Positions 8,216-14,388 of a stretch of DNA of 14,681 bases are shown here, in pieces. The notes beneath the pieces are model-generated. The model searched no databases. It saw only the letters and a list, made by a program, of their open reading frames with translations, and was not told where the DNA came from. The translations under genes were made by a program, and so were the position numbers. Where the stretch lies: NCBI GenBank assembly GCA_030829765.1, contig JAUROO010000089.1, forward strand, positions 1-14,681, read 5' to 3'. Every line of letters starts with the position of its first letter. Position 1 is the first letter of the stretch. The DNA comes from Miltoncostaeales bacterium (GTDB lineage: Bacteria > Actinomycetota > Thermoleophilia > Miltoncostaeales > Miltoncostaeaceae).

Positions 8216-9412
8216 ATGCCGACGGCCGACACACCGGACCCCTCGCGACGCAGGCGTTCCGCGGAGGAGCGCCGGCGCGGCCCCCGGGGCCGTCGCCGCA
8301 ACGCACTGCTCATCCTCGCGCTCGGCGTCGCCGCCATCGCGGGGTTCGTCGTGTGGGCCGGGCGCGGAGACGACACGGGTGCTGCGCCCGGCGAGGTGGC
8401 GTCGGCCCCGGTGCTGCGTGTGGCGGCCCGGGCTCCCAAGCCGGTCCTGCCCGCGCCCAGGACGCCCGAGCTCGCGGTGACCGCGACCGGTGGCGACGGC
8501 CTGGAGATGCGGGTGGTCGCCACGCCGACGGGCACCGCCCCCGTGCCCGGTCCATGGCGCCCTGCGGCGAAGGCCCTGCCGATCCCGGCCGATGTGCGCC
8601 CGATGCTGGAGGCCGGGCCGATCCCGGGGTACGTGGAGGTGCGTGACGATTCGGGGGGCACTGCACGCTCGACCTCGATGCTGCTGCCCCCGACCCCCGG
8701 GGATGGCACTGCGGAGATCGTCCGCTCGGTCCGCACCACGCGCCCGTACGTGGCCCTGGTCTTCGACGACGGGCTGGACCAGGCCGCCGTCAGCCGCATC
8801 ATCGACATCCTTCGCACGCAGAAGGCGGGGGGCACGTTCTGCTTCAACGGCGTGAACGTGAAGCTGTGGACCCCCGCGCTCGCGAGGAAGGTGCACGCGG
8901 CCGTCGCCGATGGCGTCATCACCATGTGTAGCCATGGGTGGGGCCACCGCACCAGCACCACCTCCAGCGAGTCGGAGGCCACGACCGACCTGACGAACAA
9001 CGCCACCACCGATCGCACGATCGGCGTGTCGAGCGTTCCCTTCTACCGCCCGCCGTATGGAGCCATCAGTCCGGGCATCGAGAAGGCGGCGGGGAAGCTG
9101 GGTTACCGCTGGATCGTGATGTGGGATGTCGACCCGTCCGACTACGAGAAGCCGTCCGTGGCCACGTTGACCCGGCGCGTAGTGGATGATTCCCGCAAGG
9201 GCTCCATCGTCGTGCTGCACGCGATCCCCAGCACCGCGGACGCCCTGCCCGGCATGCTCTCGGGCCTCCGGAAGAAGAAGCTCCGGGCCGTTACGCTGAC
9301 GACCATGTTCGGGGAGCTCTCATCTGCGGCGGGCAGTGGTTCCGCCTCCACTGCCACGGCGCCGGCCACGACCGGCGGGGATGCCCCGCCGGTGCCGGGT
9401 GCGGGGGACTGA
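8216..9412 (+). CDS. Membrane-anchored polysaccharide deacetylase (NodB domain, CE4)
   Basis: This 398-residue protein has a strongly basic N-terminus (residues 11-28, many Arg) followed by one membrane helix at about 30-48, so it is a type II anchored exoprotein. A Pro/Ala-rich linker and an undefined stretch (50-175) precede the NodB domain (about 178-365). The metal and catalytic motifs are present: FDDG (183-186), with both Asp; SHGWGH (239-244), giving His240 and His244; RPPYG (278-282); WDVDPSDY (303-310); and a late Leu-His pair (His335). The family removes N-acetyl groups from peptidoglycan or other polysaccharides. The tail after 370 is Ser/Thr/Ala/Pro-rich. The stop overlaps the next ATG (TGATG), so the LytR_C gene is coupled to it. 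Confidence 0.9.
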   Translation: MPTADTPDPSRRRRSAEERRRGPRGRRRNALLILALGVAAIAGFVVWAGRGDDTGAAPGEVASAPVLRVAARAPKPVLPAPRTPELAVTATGGDGLEMRVVATPTGTAPVPGPWRPAAKALPIPADVRPMLEAGPIPGYVEVRDDSGGTARSTSMLLPPTPGDGTAEIVRSVRTTRPYVALVFDDGLDQAAVSRIIDILRTQKAGGTFCFNGVNVKLWTPALARKVHAAVADGVITMCSHGWGHRTSTTSSESEATTDLTNNATTDRTIGVSSVPFYRPPYGAISPGIEKAAGKLGYRWIVMWDVDPSDYEKPSVATLTRRVVDDSRKGSIVVLHAIPSTADALPGMLSGLRKKKLRAVTLTTMFGELSSAAGSGSASTATAPATTGGDAPPVPGAGD

Positions 9413-10143
9413 TGTCGTCGGACTGGGTGATGATCTCGGCGACGATGGTGATGTTCGTGTCGCTCTTCGGGGCGCTCGGCCTGGGGATCATCGCCTGGCG
9501 CCGCCAGTCCGCGATCCGTGGGCTCCAGGCGCGGGAGCAGCACGGCCTGGGGCAGTCATCCCCGGTGGCGTCCGATCGCGTGCAGGCCCTCGCCGCGCGC
9601 AGCGGTCCCTCGCAGGGGGATGTGCCCCAGGGGGCGGGCACGGGCAACGGGGTCGCCATCGGGGTGATCGCTGCCGTGCTGGTGGTGATCATCGCGGGAG
9701 GCGCGGCCGGCTGGTGGTTCCTCGTCCGCGACGGTGGTTCCTCATCCGCTGAGGTGACTGCTCAGTTGACCAAGCCCGCCAACGGCCCGCTGGGCGCCGA
9801 CCCCGATGCCGTGGTGCCGGACGACCCGCCCGCCATCCAGGATCGCGCGGCGTACACCGTGGCCGTGCTGAATGCGAGTGGCGTCTCCGGCGCGGCGCGC
9901 ACGACCGTGGCCCCGAAGGTGGAGACGGCCGGCTACCGCGTGGGCGAGGTGGGCGATGCCAATGCCCAGGACCTCGCGACGTCGGTGGTGATGTGGCGGC
10001 CCGGGTCGCAGGCCGTGGCCCAGAACGTTGCCAAGGACCTCGGCATCACCAGCGCGCCGCCGCTGGACGGCGTGGCCGCCGATGCGATCGGCGATGCCGA
10101 GGTGGTGGTCGTCGTGGGCAAGGACGCGGCGACCGGGCCGTGA
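9412..10143 (+). CDS. Two-helix membrane protein with LytR_C domain
   Basis: This 243-residue protein starts at ATG 9412 inside the stop of the deacetylase gene. Helix 1 (about 7-28) is followed by WRRQSAIR, which by the positive-inside rule places the next 50 residues in the cytoplasm. Helix 2 (81-105) then brings the C-terminus outside. Residues about 148-240 match the LytR_C fold: VAVLNASGVSGAA, then VETAGYRVGEVGDAN, and a final DAEVVVVVGKD. This domain is found at the C-terminus of LytR-CpsA-Psr wall-polymer ligases and as a stand-alone module. The ligase domain itself is absent. The pairing with a deacetylase suggests a wall-related role, but no reaction can be assigned. Confidence 0.8.
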   Translation: MSSDWVMISATMVMFVSLFGALGLGIIAWRRQSAIRGLQAREQHGLGQSSPVASDRVQALAARSGPSQGDVPQGAGTGNGVAIGVIAAVLVVIIAGGAAGWWFLVRDGGSSSAEVTAQLTKPANGPLGADPDAVVPDDPPAIQDRAAYTVAVLNASGVSGAARTTVAPKVETAGYRVGEVGDANAQDLATSVVMWRPGSQAVAQNVAKDLGITSAPPLDGVAADAIGDAEVVVVVGKDAATGP

Positions 10144-11009
10144 CCCCCGCGGAACGGCTTCGCGCCCTGGCCGATGCGGATGATCCGCTGGTGCTGCCGG
10201 GCGTGTACGACGGCCTGTCGGCCCGCCTGGCGCGTCAGGCGGGGTTCCCTGCCCTGGTGGTGTCGGGCTACTCGGTGTCGGCGGCCCGCCTCGGCCTGCC
10301 GGACTTCGGCTACCTGTCACAGACCGAGGTGGTGGATGCCGCCCGTGACCTGATCGCCGCGGTCCCCGGCACCCCCGTGGTCGTGGACGCCGACACCGGC
10401 TACGGCAATGCCCTATCGGCCGCCCGCACGGCGCGCCTGCTGCACGCCGCGGGCGCGGGCGGGATGATCCTTGAGGACCAGCAGTGGCCCAAGCGATGCG
10501 GGCACATGGACGGCAAGCGCATCACCGACCGCGCCGACTGGCTGGCGAAGATCCGCGCGGTGGCGGACCTGCGTGAGGAGGGCCTCGACCTGTTCCTCAT
10601 CGCCCGCACCGACGCCCGCGGGGTGGAGGGGCTGGAGGAGGCCATCGCGCGCGGCCGCGAGGCGGCGGCGCTTGGCGCGGATGCCGTGTTCGTGGAAGCA
10701 CCGGTGGATGAGGCCGAGATGCGGCGCGTGGCGGGCGACCTCGCGGATTCCCGGCCGGTGGCGAACATGGTGGAAGGCGGTCGTACGCCGCTCATGAGCA
10801 CCCCGGAACTCGCGGCCATGGGCTACCGGGTGGTGCTGTGGGGCATCAGCGGCATCCTCGCTGCCGGCCACGCGCTCCGCGGCGCCTATGCGGCGCTCGC
10901 GGCGACGGGATCGGGGCCCGACCCGTCCGCGCTCATGACCTTCGGTGAGATCACGGACGCGGTCGGGCTGCCCGACCACCGTCGCCTGGAAGAGCGGTAC
11001 TCCGGCTAG
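10140..11009 (+). CDS. Isocitrate lyase/PEP mutase superfamily enzyme
   Basis: This 289-residue TIM-barrel protein starts at GTG 10140, overlapping the LytR_C stop as GTGA. Residues VDADTGYGN (82-90) give the Mg2+-binding Asp83 and Asp85, and Glu112 lies in the LEDQ strand. The loop KRCGHMDGK (118-126) carries Cys120, the catalytic base of isocitrate and methylisocitrate lyases. True PEP mutases lack this Cys, so a C-C lyase is more likely than a phosphonate enzyme. Candidates are 2-methylisocitrate lyase, a related lyase on another 2-hydroxy-dicarboxylic acid, or an oxaloacetate decarboxylase-like member. No methylcitrate synthase or dehydratase gene is nearby, so propionate use is not supported by context. 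Its stop interlocks with the SHOCT gene stop (CTAG). Confidence 0.85.
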   Translation: MTPAERLRALADADDPLVLPGVYDGLSARLARQAGFPALVVSGYSVSAARLGLPDFGYLSQTEVVDAARDLIAAVPGTPVVVDADTGYGNALSAARTARLLHAAGAGGMILEDQQWPKRCGHMDGKRITDRADWLAKIRAVADLREEGLDLFLIARTDARGVEGLEEAIARGREAAALGADAVFVEAPVDEAEMRRVAGDLADSRPVANMVEGGRTPLMSTPELAAMGYRVVLWGISGILAAGHALRGAYAALAATGSGPDPSALMTFGEITDAVGLPDHRRLEERYSG

Positions 11010-11380
11010 CCCAGGGCCTTCGCCTTGAGCTTCTCGAACTCGGCCTGGTCGATCGCGCCCGAGTCGAGCAGGGCCTTTGCCTGCGCGATCTGGTCCGCGG
11101 GTCCATCGCTCGAGCCCACCATCTTCTTCAGCTGCTCCACGTCGTGCTGCTGCTGCTTGATCGCCCGCTGCTGCATGCCGCCGCCACGCGCGATGAGGTA
11201 GATCAGCACTCCGAGGAACGGCAGGATGACCAGCACGACCAGCCAGCCGGCCTTCGCCCAGCCCGACAGGTCATGACTGCGGAAGAGGTCGATCAGGACG
11301 TTGATGAGGATGACGATGAACATCACCCACACGAACACCACGAAGGTCGTCCAGAGGACGTCCCAGAAACTCCAGTCCAT
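11006..11380 (-). CDS. PLDc_N-type two-helix membrane protein with SHOCT tail
   Basis: This 124-residue protein starts at ATG 11380-11378 with a good GGAGGAAA ribosome site. Two membrane helices lie at about 8-32 and 44-64, joined by a short loop (FRSHDLSGWAKAGW) typical of the PLDc_N membrane module. A Gln-rich linker (69-80) leads to a SHOCT motif at about 95-122 (KALLDSGAIDQAEFEKLKAK). SHOCT modules occur at the ends of many small membrane proteins and are thought to mediate oligomerisation. The precise role is unknown. Its 5' leader would carry the palindrome at 11398-11427. Confidence 0.85.
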   Translation of the reverse strand: MDWSFWDVLWTTFVVFVWVMFIVILINVLIDLFRSHDLSGWAKAGWLVVLVILPFLGVLIYLIARGGGMQQRAIKQQQHDVEQLKKMVGSSDGPADQIAQAKALLDSGAIDQAEFEKLKAKALG

Positions 11381-11397
11381 CGGTTTCCTCCAGGGAT

Positions 11398-11427
11398 GAC
11401 ATCGCACCCCGGTCGGGGCGCGATGTC
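11398..11427. repeat. 30-bp near-perfect palindrome in divergent promoter region
   Basis: The left arm GACATCGCACCCCG and right arm CGGGGCGCGATGTC pair over 14 positions with a single mismatch and a 2-base centre. On minus-strand RNA the mismatch becomes a G-U pair, giving a stem of about 13 bp with a GGTC-type loop 18 nt before the SHOCT gene ATG. It may be an operator for a dimeric regulator shared by both genes, or a 5'-leader hairpin of the SHOCT gene. It has no T-run and so does not look like a terminator. Confidence 0.7.
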
Positions 11428-11460
11428 CACCGTACCGCGGCCCCCGCTGCGGGACGGTGG
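11427..11460. repeat. Second imperfect inverted repeat, adjacent
   Basis: CCACCGT (11427-11433) pairs with ACGGTGG (11454-11460), and CCGC (11435-11438) pairs with GCGG (11449-11452), with one A/G mismatch between them and a 10-base loop. It directly abuts the 30-bp palindrome. Plus-strand bases after it read GGTTTCTCC, too weak a T-tract for a convincing terminator. Confidence 0.45.
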
Positions 11461-11481
11461 GGTTTCTCCTACAGGCCGGGA

Positions 11482-11487
11482 TAGGAT
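11482..11487 (+). promoter_or_regulatory. Possible -10 element of the OsmC-like gene
   Basis: TAGGAT lies 32 nt before ATG 11520. A start about 7 nt beyond it leaves a leader of roughly 26 nt that includes the GGAG ribosome site at 11511-11514. No clear -35 is seen; the inverted repeats at 11398-11460 lie just upstream, where a regulator could act. Confidence 0.35.
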
Positions 11488-11519
11488 TGCCGGGCACATT
11501 GCCCCAGATCGGAGATGAC

Positions 11520-12020
11520 ATGGCCGATGAGACCGTCCACGAGGTGCGGGTTCACCTCACACGTGAGCAGGCGCCCATCCGGCGGGCGCATCTGGAGATG
11601 ACCGGCACCGACGTCACGTTCGGCGTCCCGGGATGGCAGGGCGAGCACTATGGGTTTCCGCCCGGCTCCGTGCCCGAACATCCCGGCACCCTTGACTACC
11701 TCGTGGCATCGGTCGCCGGCTGCCTCATCGGCACCTTCGGGGGCACGCTGAAGGCCCGGGGCATCACCGTGACGGGCGACGACCTGGTGGCCGACGCCAT
11801 CGGCGAGGTGGTCGTGGACGACGACAACGTGCTGCGCCTTCGCCGCATCATCGTGCGCTACACGCTGCGGGCCGCTCCGGAGCATCGCGAGGCGGCCGAG
11901 CGGTGCAACGCCATCCATGCACACCACTGCCCGAATGCCCGTTCCGTGGCGGCCGCGATCGACATCGTCACCGAACTCGACTACGTGCCGGTGGGCGACG
12001 CGGCGGGGGCAGCGGTATAG
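11520..12020 (+). CDS. OsmC/Ohr-family protein (thiol peroxidase fold)
   Basis: This 166-residue protein starts at ATG 11520 behind GGAG. The conserved pair of cysteines is present: Cys68 in LVASVAGCLIGTF, at the start of the long central helix, and Cys137 in HHCPNARSV. In OsmC and Ohr these form the reactive Cys pair that reduces organic hydroperoxides. The acidic YGFPPGS and HPGTLDYLV stretch before Cys68 fits the usual substrate-side region. Subgroup (OsmC, Ohr or the YhfA-like branch) cannot be fixed by eye; the CPNARSV form departs from the CPVS or CPYS of classical members. Regulation may involve the inverted repeats upstream. Confidence 0.85.
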   Translation: MADETVHEVRVHLTREQAPIRRAHLEMTGTDVTFGVPGWQGEHYGFPPGSVPEHPGTLDYLVASVAGCLIGTFGGTLKARGITVTGDDLVADAIGEVVVDDDNVLRLRRIIVRYTLRAAPEHREAAERCNAIHAHHCPNARSVAAAIDIVTELDYVPVGDAAGAAV

Positions 12021-12046
12021 GGGGAAATGCTGCCCTGAGCAGGGAG

Positions 12047-12118
12047 CTCCTCGGGTAGGACTCGAACCTACAACCCTCCGGTTAACAGCCGGATGCTCTA
12101 CCATTGAGCTACCGAGGA
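12047..12118 (-). tRNA. tRNA-Asn (anticodon GTT)
   Basis: Read on the minus strand, the 72-nt cloverleaf is complete. The acceptor TCCTCGG pairs with CCGAGGA, the D stem is GCTC/GAGC, and the anticodon stem TCCGG/CCGGA encloses loop CTGTTAA with anticodon GTT. The variable region is 5 nt, and the T stem GTAGG/CCTAC encloses TTCGAGT. The discriminator is G, as usual for tRNA-Asn, and CCA is not encoded. It lies 16 nt after the methyltransferase stop on the same strand and could be processed from that transcript. Confidence 0.97.
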
Positions 12119-12134
12119 TCGGCGAGGCGGGAGT

Positions 12135-12818
12135 CTAGAGGACGACCGGCGCCTTGTGGTCCGTCGGCGGCGGGCCGAACCGGTGCACGTGCACGATCGG
12201 GCCTGCCTCGTCCACCCGGCCGGGGACCGGCACGTCGTCGCGTGCGTACCCCCAGCCCGCGCCCTTCATGCCGTCGACGAACGGGCGGGCGTCCGGGCGT
12301 CGCGGGTCGGCGATGATCACGTGCGTGCCCGGGCCGCACAAGCGGGGGATCAGGGCAGCCAGGGCCACGCCGTTCCGCTCCTCGTAGAGGATGTCCGCGC
12401 CGATCACGAAGTCGTACGGGGCAGCCGCGAGCACCCCGGCGGGCGGATCACCCCAGTCCATCACCTCGGCCTGCATGTGGATGCCCAGGTTCGCCGCGTT
12501 CCAGCGGCTGAAGGCGATCGCCGCCGGGTACCAGTCGGTTGCCAGCGCCGTCGCTCCGCGCATGGCGGCCACCATCGCGCCGGTGCCGATCCCCCCGCCC
12601 AGTTCGATCACCGAGCGCCCCGCCAGGTCCATCTGCGCGAGCAGGTCGCACAGCACGCGGCCGCTGGGCCAGATCTCCGCCCAGTAGGGCAGGCGCTCGT
12701 CGTCCGCGAACTCCGCCTCGTCGATGAGGTCCTCGGCCGACGGCGGCCGGCGGATGCGAAGTGTGGTCGTGCCTGCGGGGATCTCCTCCCACACGGCGCG
12801 TGGATCGTCGGGATGCAC
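12135..12818 (-). CDS. SAM-dependent methyltransferase, Methyltransf_16/EtfB-lysine-methyltransferase-like
   Basis: This 227-residue class I methyltransferase starts at GTG 12818-12816. PYWAEIWPSG (44-53) is the pre-motif shared with lysine methyltransferases such as the ETF-beta enzyme. Motif I is ELGGGIGTG (72-80), and Asp95 (ATDW) is in the position that binds the SAM ribose. MDWGDPP (120-126) and GADILYEE (140-147) follow as in the METTL/Methyltransf_16 group. These enzymes usually methylate a protein lysine. The substrate here is unknown; no etfAB genes are in the window. A TACGCT hexamer 8 nt before GTG and the lack of a ribosome site suggest a leaderless mRNA. tRNA-Asn follows downstream. 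Confidence 0.85.
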   Translation of the reverse strand: MHPDDPRAVWEEIPAGTTTLRIRRPPSAEDLIDEAEFADDERLPYWAEIWPSGRVLCDLLAQMDLAGRSVIELGGGIGTGAMVAAMRGATALATDWYPAAIAFSRWNAANLGIHMQAEVMDWGDPPAGVLAAAPYDFVIGADILYEERNGVALAALIPRLCGPGTHVIIADPRRPDARPFVDGMKGAGWGYARDDVPVPGRVDEAGPIVHVHRFGPPPTDHKAPVVL

Positions 12819-12826
12819 GGCCCGGC

Positions 12827-12832
12827 AGCGTA
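12827..12832 (-). promoter_or_regulatory. Probable -10 element for leaderless methyltransferase gene
   Basis: The minus strand reads TACGCT, then 8 nt, then GTG. No Shine-Dalgarno sequence is present. The hexamer is identical to the one at 8149-8154. It sits 17 bp from the opposing TATAGT element, so the two core promoters overlap. Confidence 0.45.
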
Positions 12833-12849
12833 ATCGGCCGCGGGGGCGC

Positions 12850-12855
12850 TATAGT
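12850..12855 (+). promoter_or_regulatory. Probable -10 element of gene 12891-13277
   Basis: TATAGT is the best -10 match in the window, close to TATAAT. It lies 35 nt before ATG 12891, so the transcript should have a leader of about 28 nt with the ribosome site GAGGAG at about 12874-12879. Confidence 0.5.
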
Positions 12856-12890
12856 CCCCGGCCGTCCGATCCCGAGGAGACTTCTTCCGC

Positions 12891-13277
12891 ATGAGCGACG
12901 AGACCGAGCAGGAGACCACCGAGGCCCCGGAGGCCGAGGCCGCAGTGGCCACCGAGGACGCCCCGGTCGATGAGGCCGCCGCCGAGGTCGAGGCCGTTGT
13001 GGAAGAGGTTGTCGAGGAGGGAACGCCGGCCGAGGAGTACGAGGTCGAGGAGGCCGCCGCCGGTCCGCGTGCCCGCGAGGGCCTCGCCACCCTGTACCTG
13101 TGCGAGCGCGGTCACCGCACGCTGTCGATCTGGAGCGCAGCGCCCACCACGTGCCGCGCCCCGATCTCCAGCCGTGAGGAGTGCGGGCGCCCCGTGTACC
13201 ACTCCACTGAACTCCCCGAGCAGGTGCAGAAGGCGCTCAACCCGCTGAAGGCGTCGAAGAAGAGCTCGAAGGGCTGA
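12891..13277 (+). CDS. Small protein: acidic tail plus possible Cys/His metal site
   Basis: I do not recognise this 128-residue protein as a named family. It starts at ATG 12891 with a good ribosome site. Residues 1-58 are Glu/Asp/Ala/Val-rich, with about 22 acidic residues and no Lys, Arg or His, and are probably disordered. Residues 65-105 form a small folded part with Cys71, His75, Cys88 and Cys98 (YLCERGH, TTCRAP, EECGRPVY). This spacing could bind one zinc ion. The C-terminus (114-128) is Lys/Ser-rich, so charge is split sharply between the ends. A strong promoter and ribosome site suggest good expression. A nucleic-acid or ribosome/RNA polymerase-associated role is possible but only inferred. 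Low-complexity charge alone is not evidence of function. Confidence 0.8.
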   Translation: MSDETEQETTEAPEAEAAVATEDAPVDEAAAEVEAVVEEVVEEGTPAEEYEVEEAAAGPRAREGLATLYLCERGHRTLSIWSAAPTTCRAPISSREECGRPVYHSTELPEQVQKALNPLKASKKSSKG

Positions 13278-14314
13278 CCCCCGCAGGGCGGGCGCCGGGC
13301 TTCCCAGGCACGCCGTGGGCGATTCGCACGCGGTTGCGTCCGGCGTCCTTCGCCGCGTACAGCGCCTGATCGGCGCGCGACAGAAGGGCGTTCGTCCCAC
13401 TCGGCCACGCCCACCGAGCAGGTCTCGCCGCCCGGGGTGACCGCCGCGAGGCGCTCCAGCACGCGTGCCGCGCCCTCGGCATCGGCACCGGTAAGCAGCA
13501 CCGCGAATTCCTCGCCACCCACGCGCGCGAGCACGTCGCGGGTGCGGAGCACCGCCGGCCATGCCGTGGCGCAGGCCGCGAGGTGGGCGTCGCCCGCTGC
13601 GTGGCCGTGGCTGTCGTTGAAGGACTTGAAGTCGTCGAGGTCGATGAGGCCGACCCAGAGAGGCGATGCGTGGCGCCGTGCGAAGTCCATCTCGAGCGGA
13701 ACGATGGCATCCCATGCCCGGCGGTTCGGGAGATTGGTCAGGGAGTTGGAACGCGCCTCGGACCGCGCGCTGAGCGTGAAGTACGACATGAGGAGCACGG
13801 TCCCGGTGAGGCCCACGACCTCCGTCCATCCGGTGAGCCCGAAGGGCTTGTCGATGAGCGCGGCCGCCAGCTGCAGGGCGATGATGGACGCCACCACGAT
13901 GCCCGCGACGAGGGTGACCTGCCATCTCGTTCCGTAGGCAGCCGTCCAGATAAGGGTAAGCAGCATGATGATGGCCACGTCGATGTCCGCCGGCAGTGCG
14001 ACGACCTGCATGATGAAGACCAGGACGATCCACGCCAGCGGTACCGCGACCTGCGCGCCGTCCGGTAGGCGCTCCCACGGCACGAGGAGCATGGTTGCCG
14101 TGATGAGGGCGGCTGTCCCGAGCAGGAGCCCCACGTCCCAGGCGTCGAGCGTGCTGCTATTTCGCACGAGATAGACAATCCCCACCGCGATCCCGATCAG
14201 CGCGAAGGGCGCCATACGGCGCAGGCGGCCCGCACCCTGCATCGGGCCATGGACGGGGCGCTCCGTCCATGTGCCCCGAGCCCAGCCGGATGACCGTGGT
14301 GCCCCGTTCCTCAT
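13237..14314 (-). pseudogene. Membrane diguanylate cyclase (GGDEF), frame broken near the C-terminus
   Basis: The protein has about six hydrophobic segments, then a GGDEF domain that would make c-di-GMP. DLDDFKSFNDSHGHAAGD precedes the active site GGEEF, and an RTRD motif five residues before it is the inhibitory I-site, so the cyclase core looks functional. After SVGVAEWD (to about 13394) the expected end of the domain, LLSRADQALYAAKDAGRN, continues in a different frame. The break lies within 13384-13394 and is net +1 or -2 bases. Without correction the frame runs on to 13112, antisense to the acidic-tail gene; with it the stop is TGA 13239-13237. I used ATG 14314, which has GGAG 9 nt upstream; ATG 14332 and 14242 are alternatives. 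It may be a true mutation or an assembly error. Confidence 0.75.
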
Positions 14315-14346
14315 TGAGGGGTACTCCAGCATCCCGTCCTACGCGG

Positions 14347-14366
14347 CCCCCCGCTCGTTCGGGGGG
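14347..14366 (-). terminator. GC-only stem-loop after the oligopeptidase gene
   Basis: CCCCCCG and CGGGGGG form a perfect 7-bp stem around a 6-nt loop, 22 nt beyond the TAA of the M3 peptidase gene. It could end that transcript before the cyclase gene. It has no following T-run, so it is not a standard intrinsic terminator and may be a transcript-stabilising or Rho-associated structure instead. Confidence 0.4.
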
Positions 14367-14388
14367 TACGGCGGAGGAATCAGTCCCG

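Noticed and set aside
10140..11009. Phosphonate biosynthesis (PEP mutase) interpretation
   Set aside because: The catalytic Cys in KRCGH fits lyases, and no phosphonopyruvate decarboxylase gene is next to it.
12027..12047. Possible terminator hairpin (CCCT/AGGG) after tRNA-Asn on the minus strand
   Set aside because: The stem is only 4 bp and is followed by just three T residues; too weak to annotate.
12891..13060. RNA polymerase omega or delta subunit based on the acidic tail
   Set aside because: No conserved omega or delta core motif is visible; only composition is similar.
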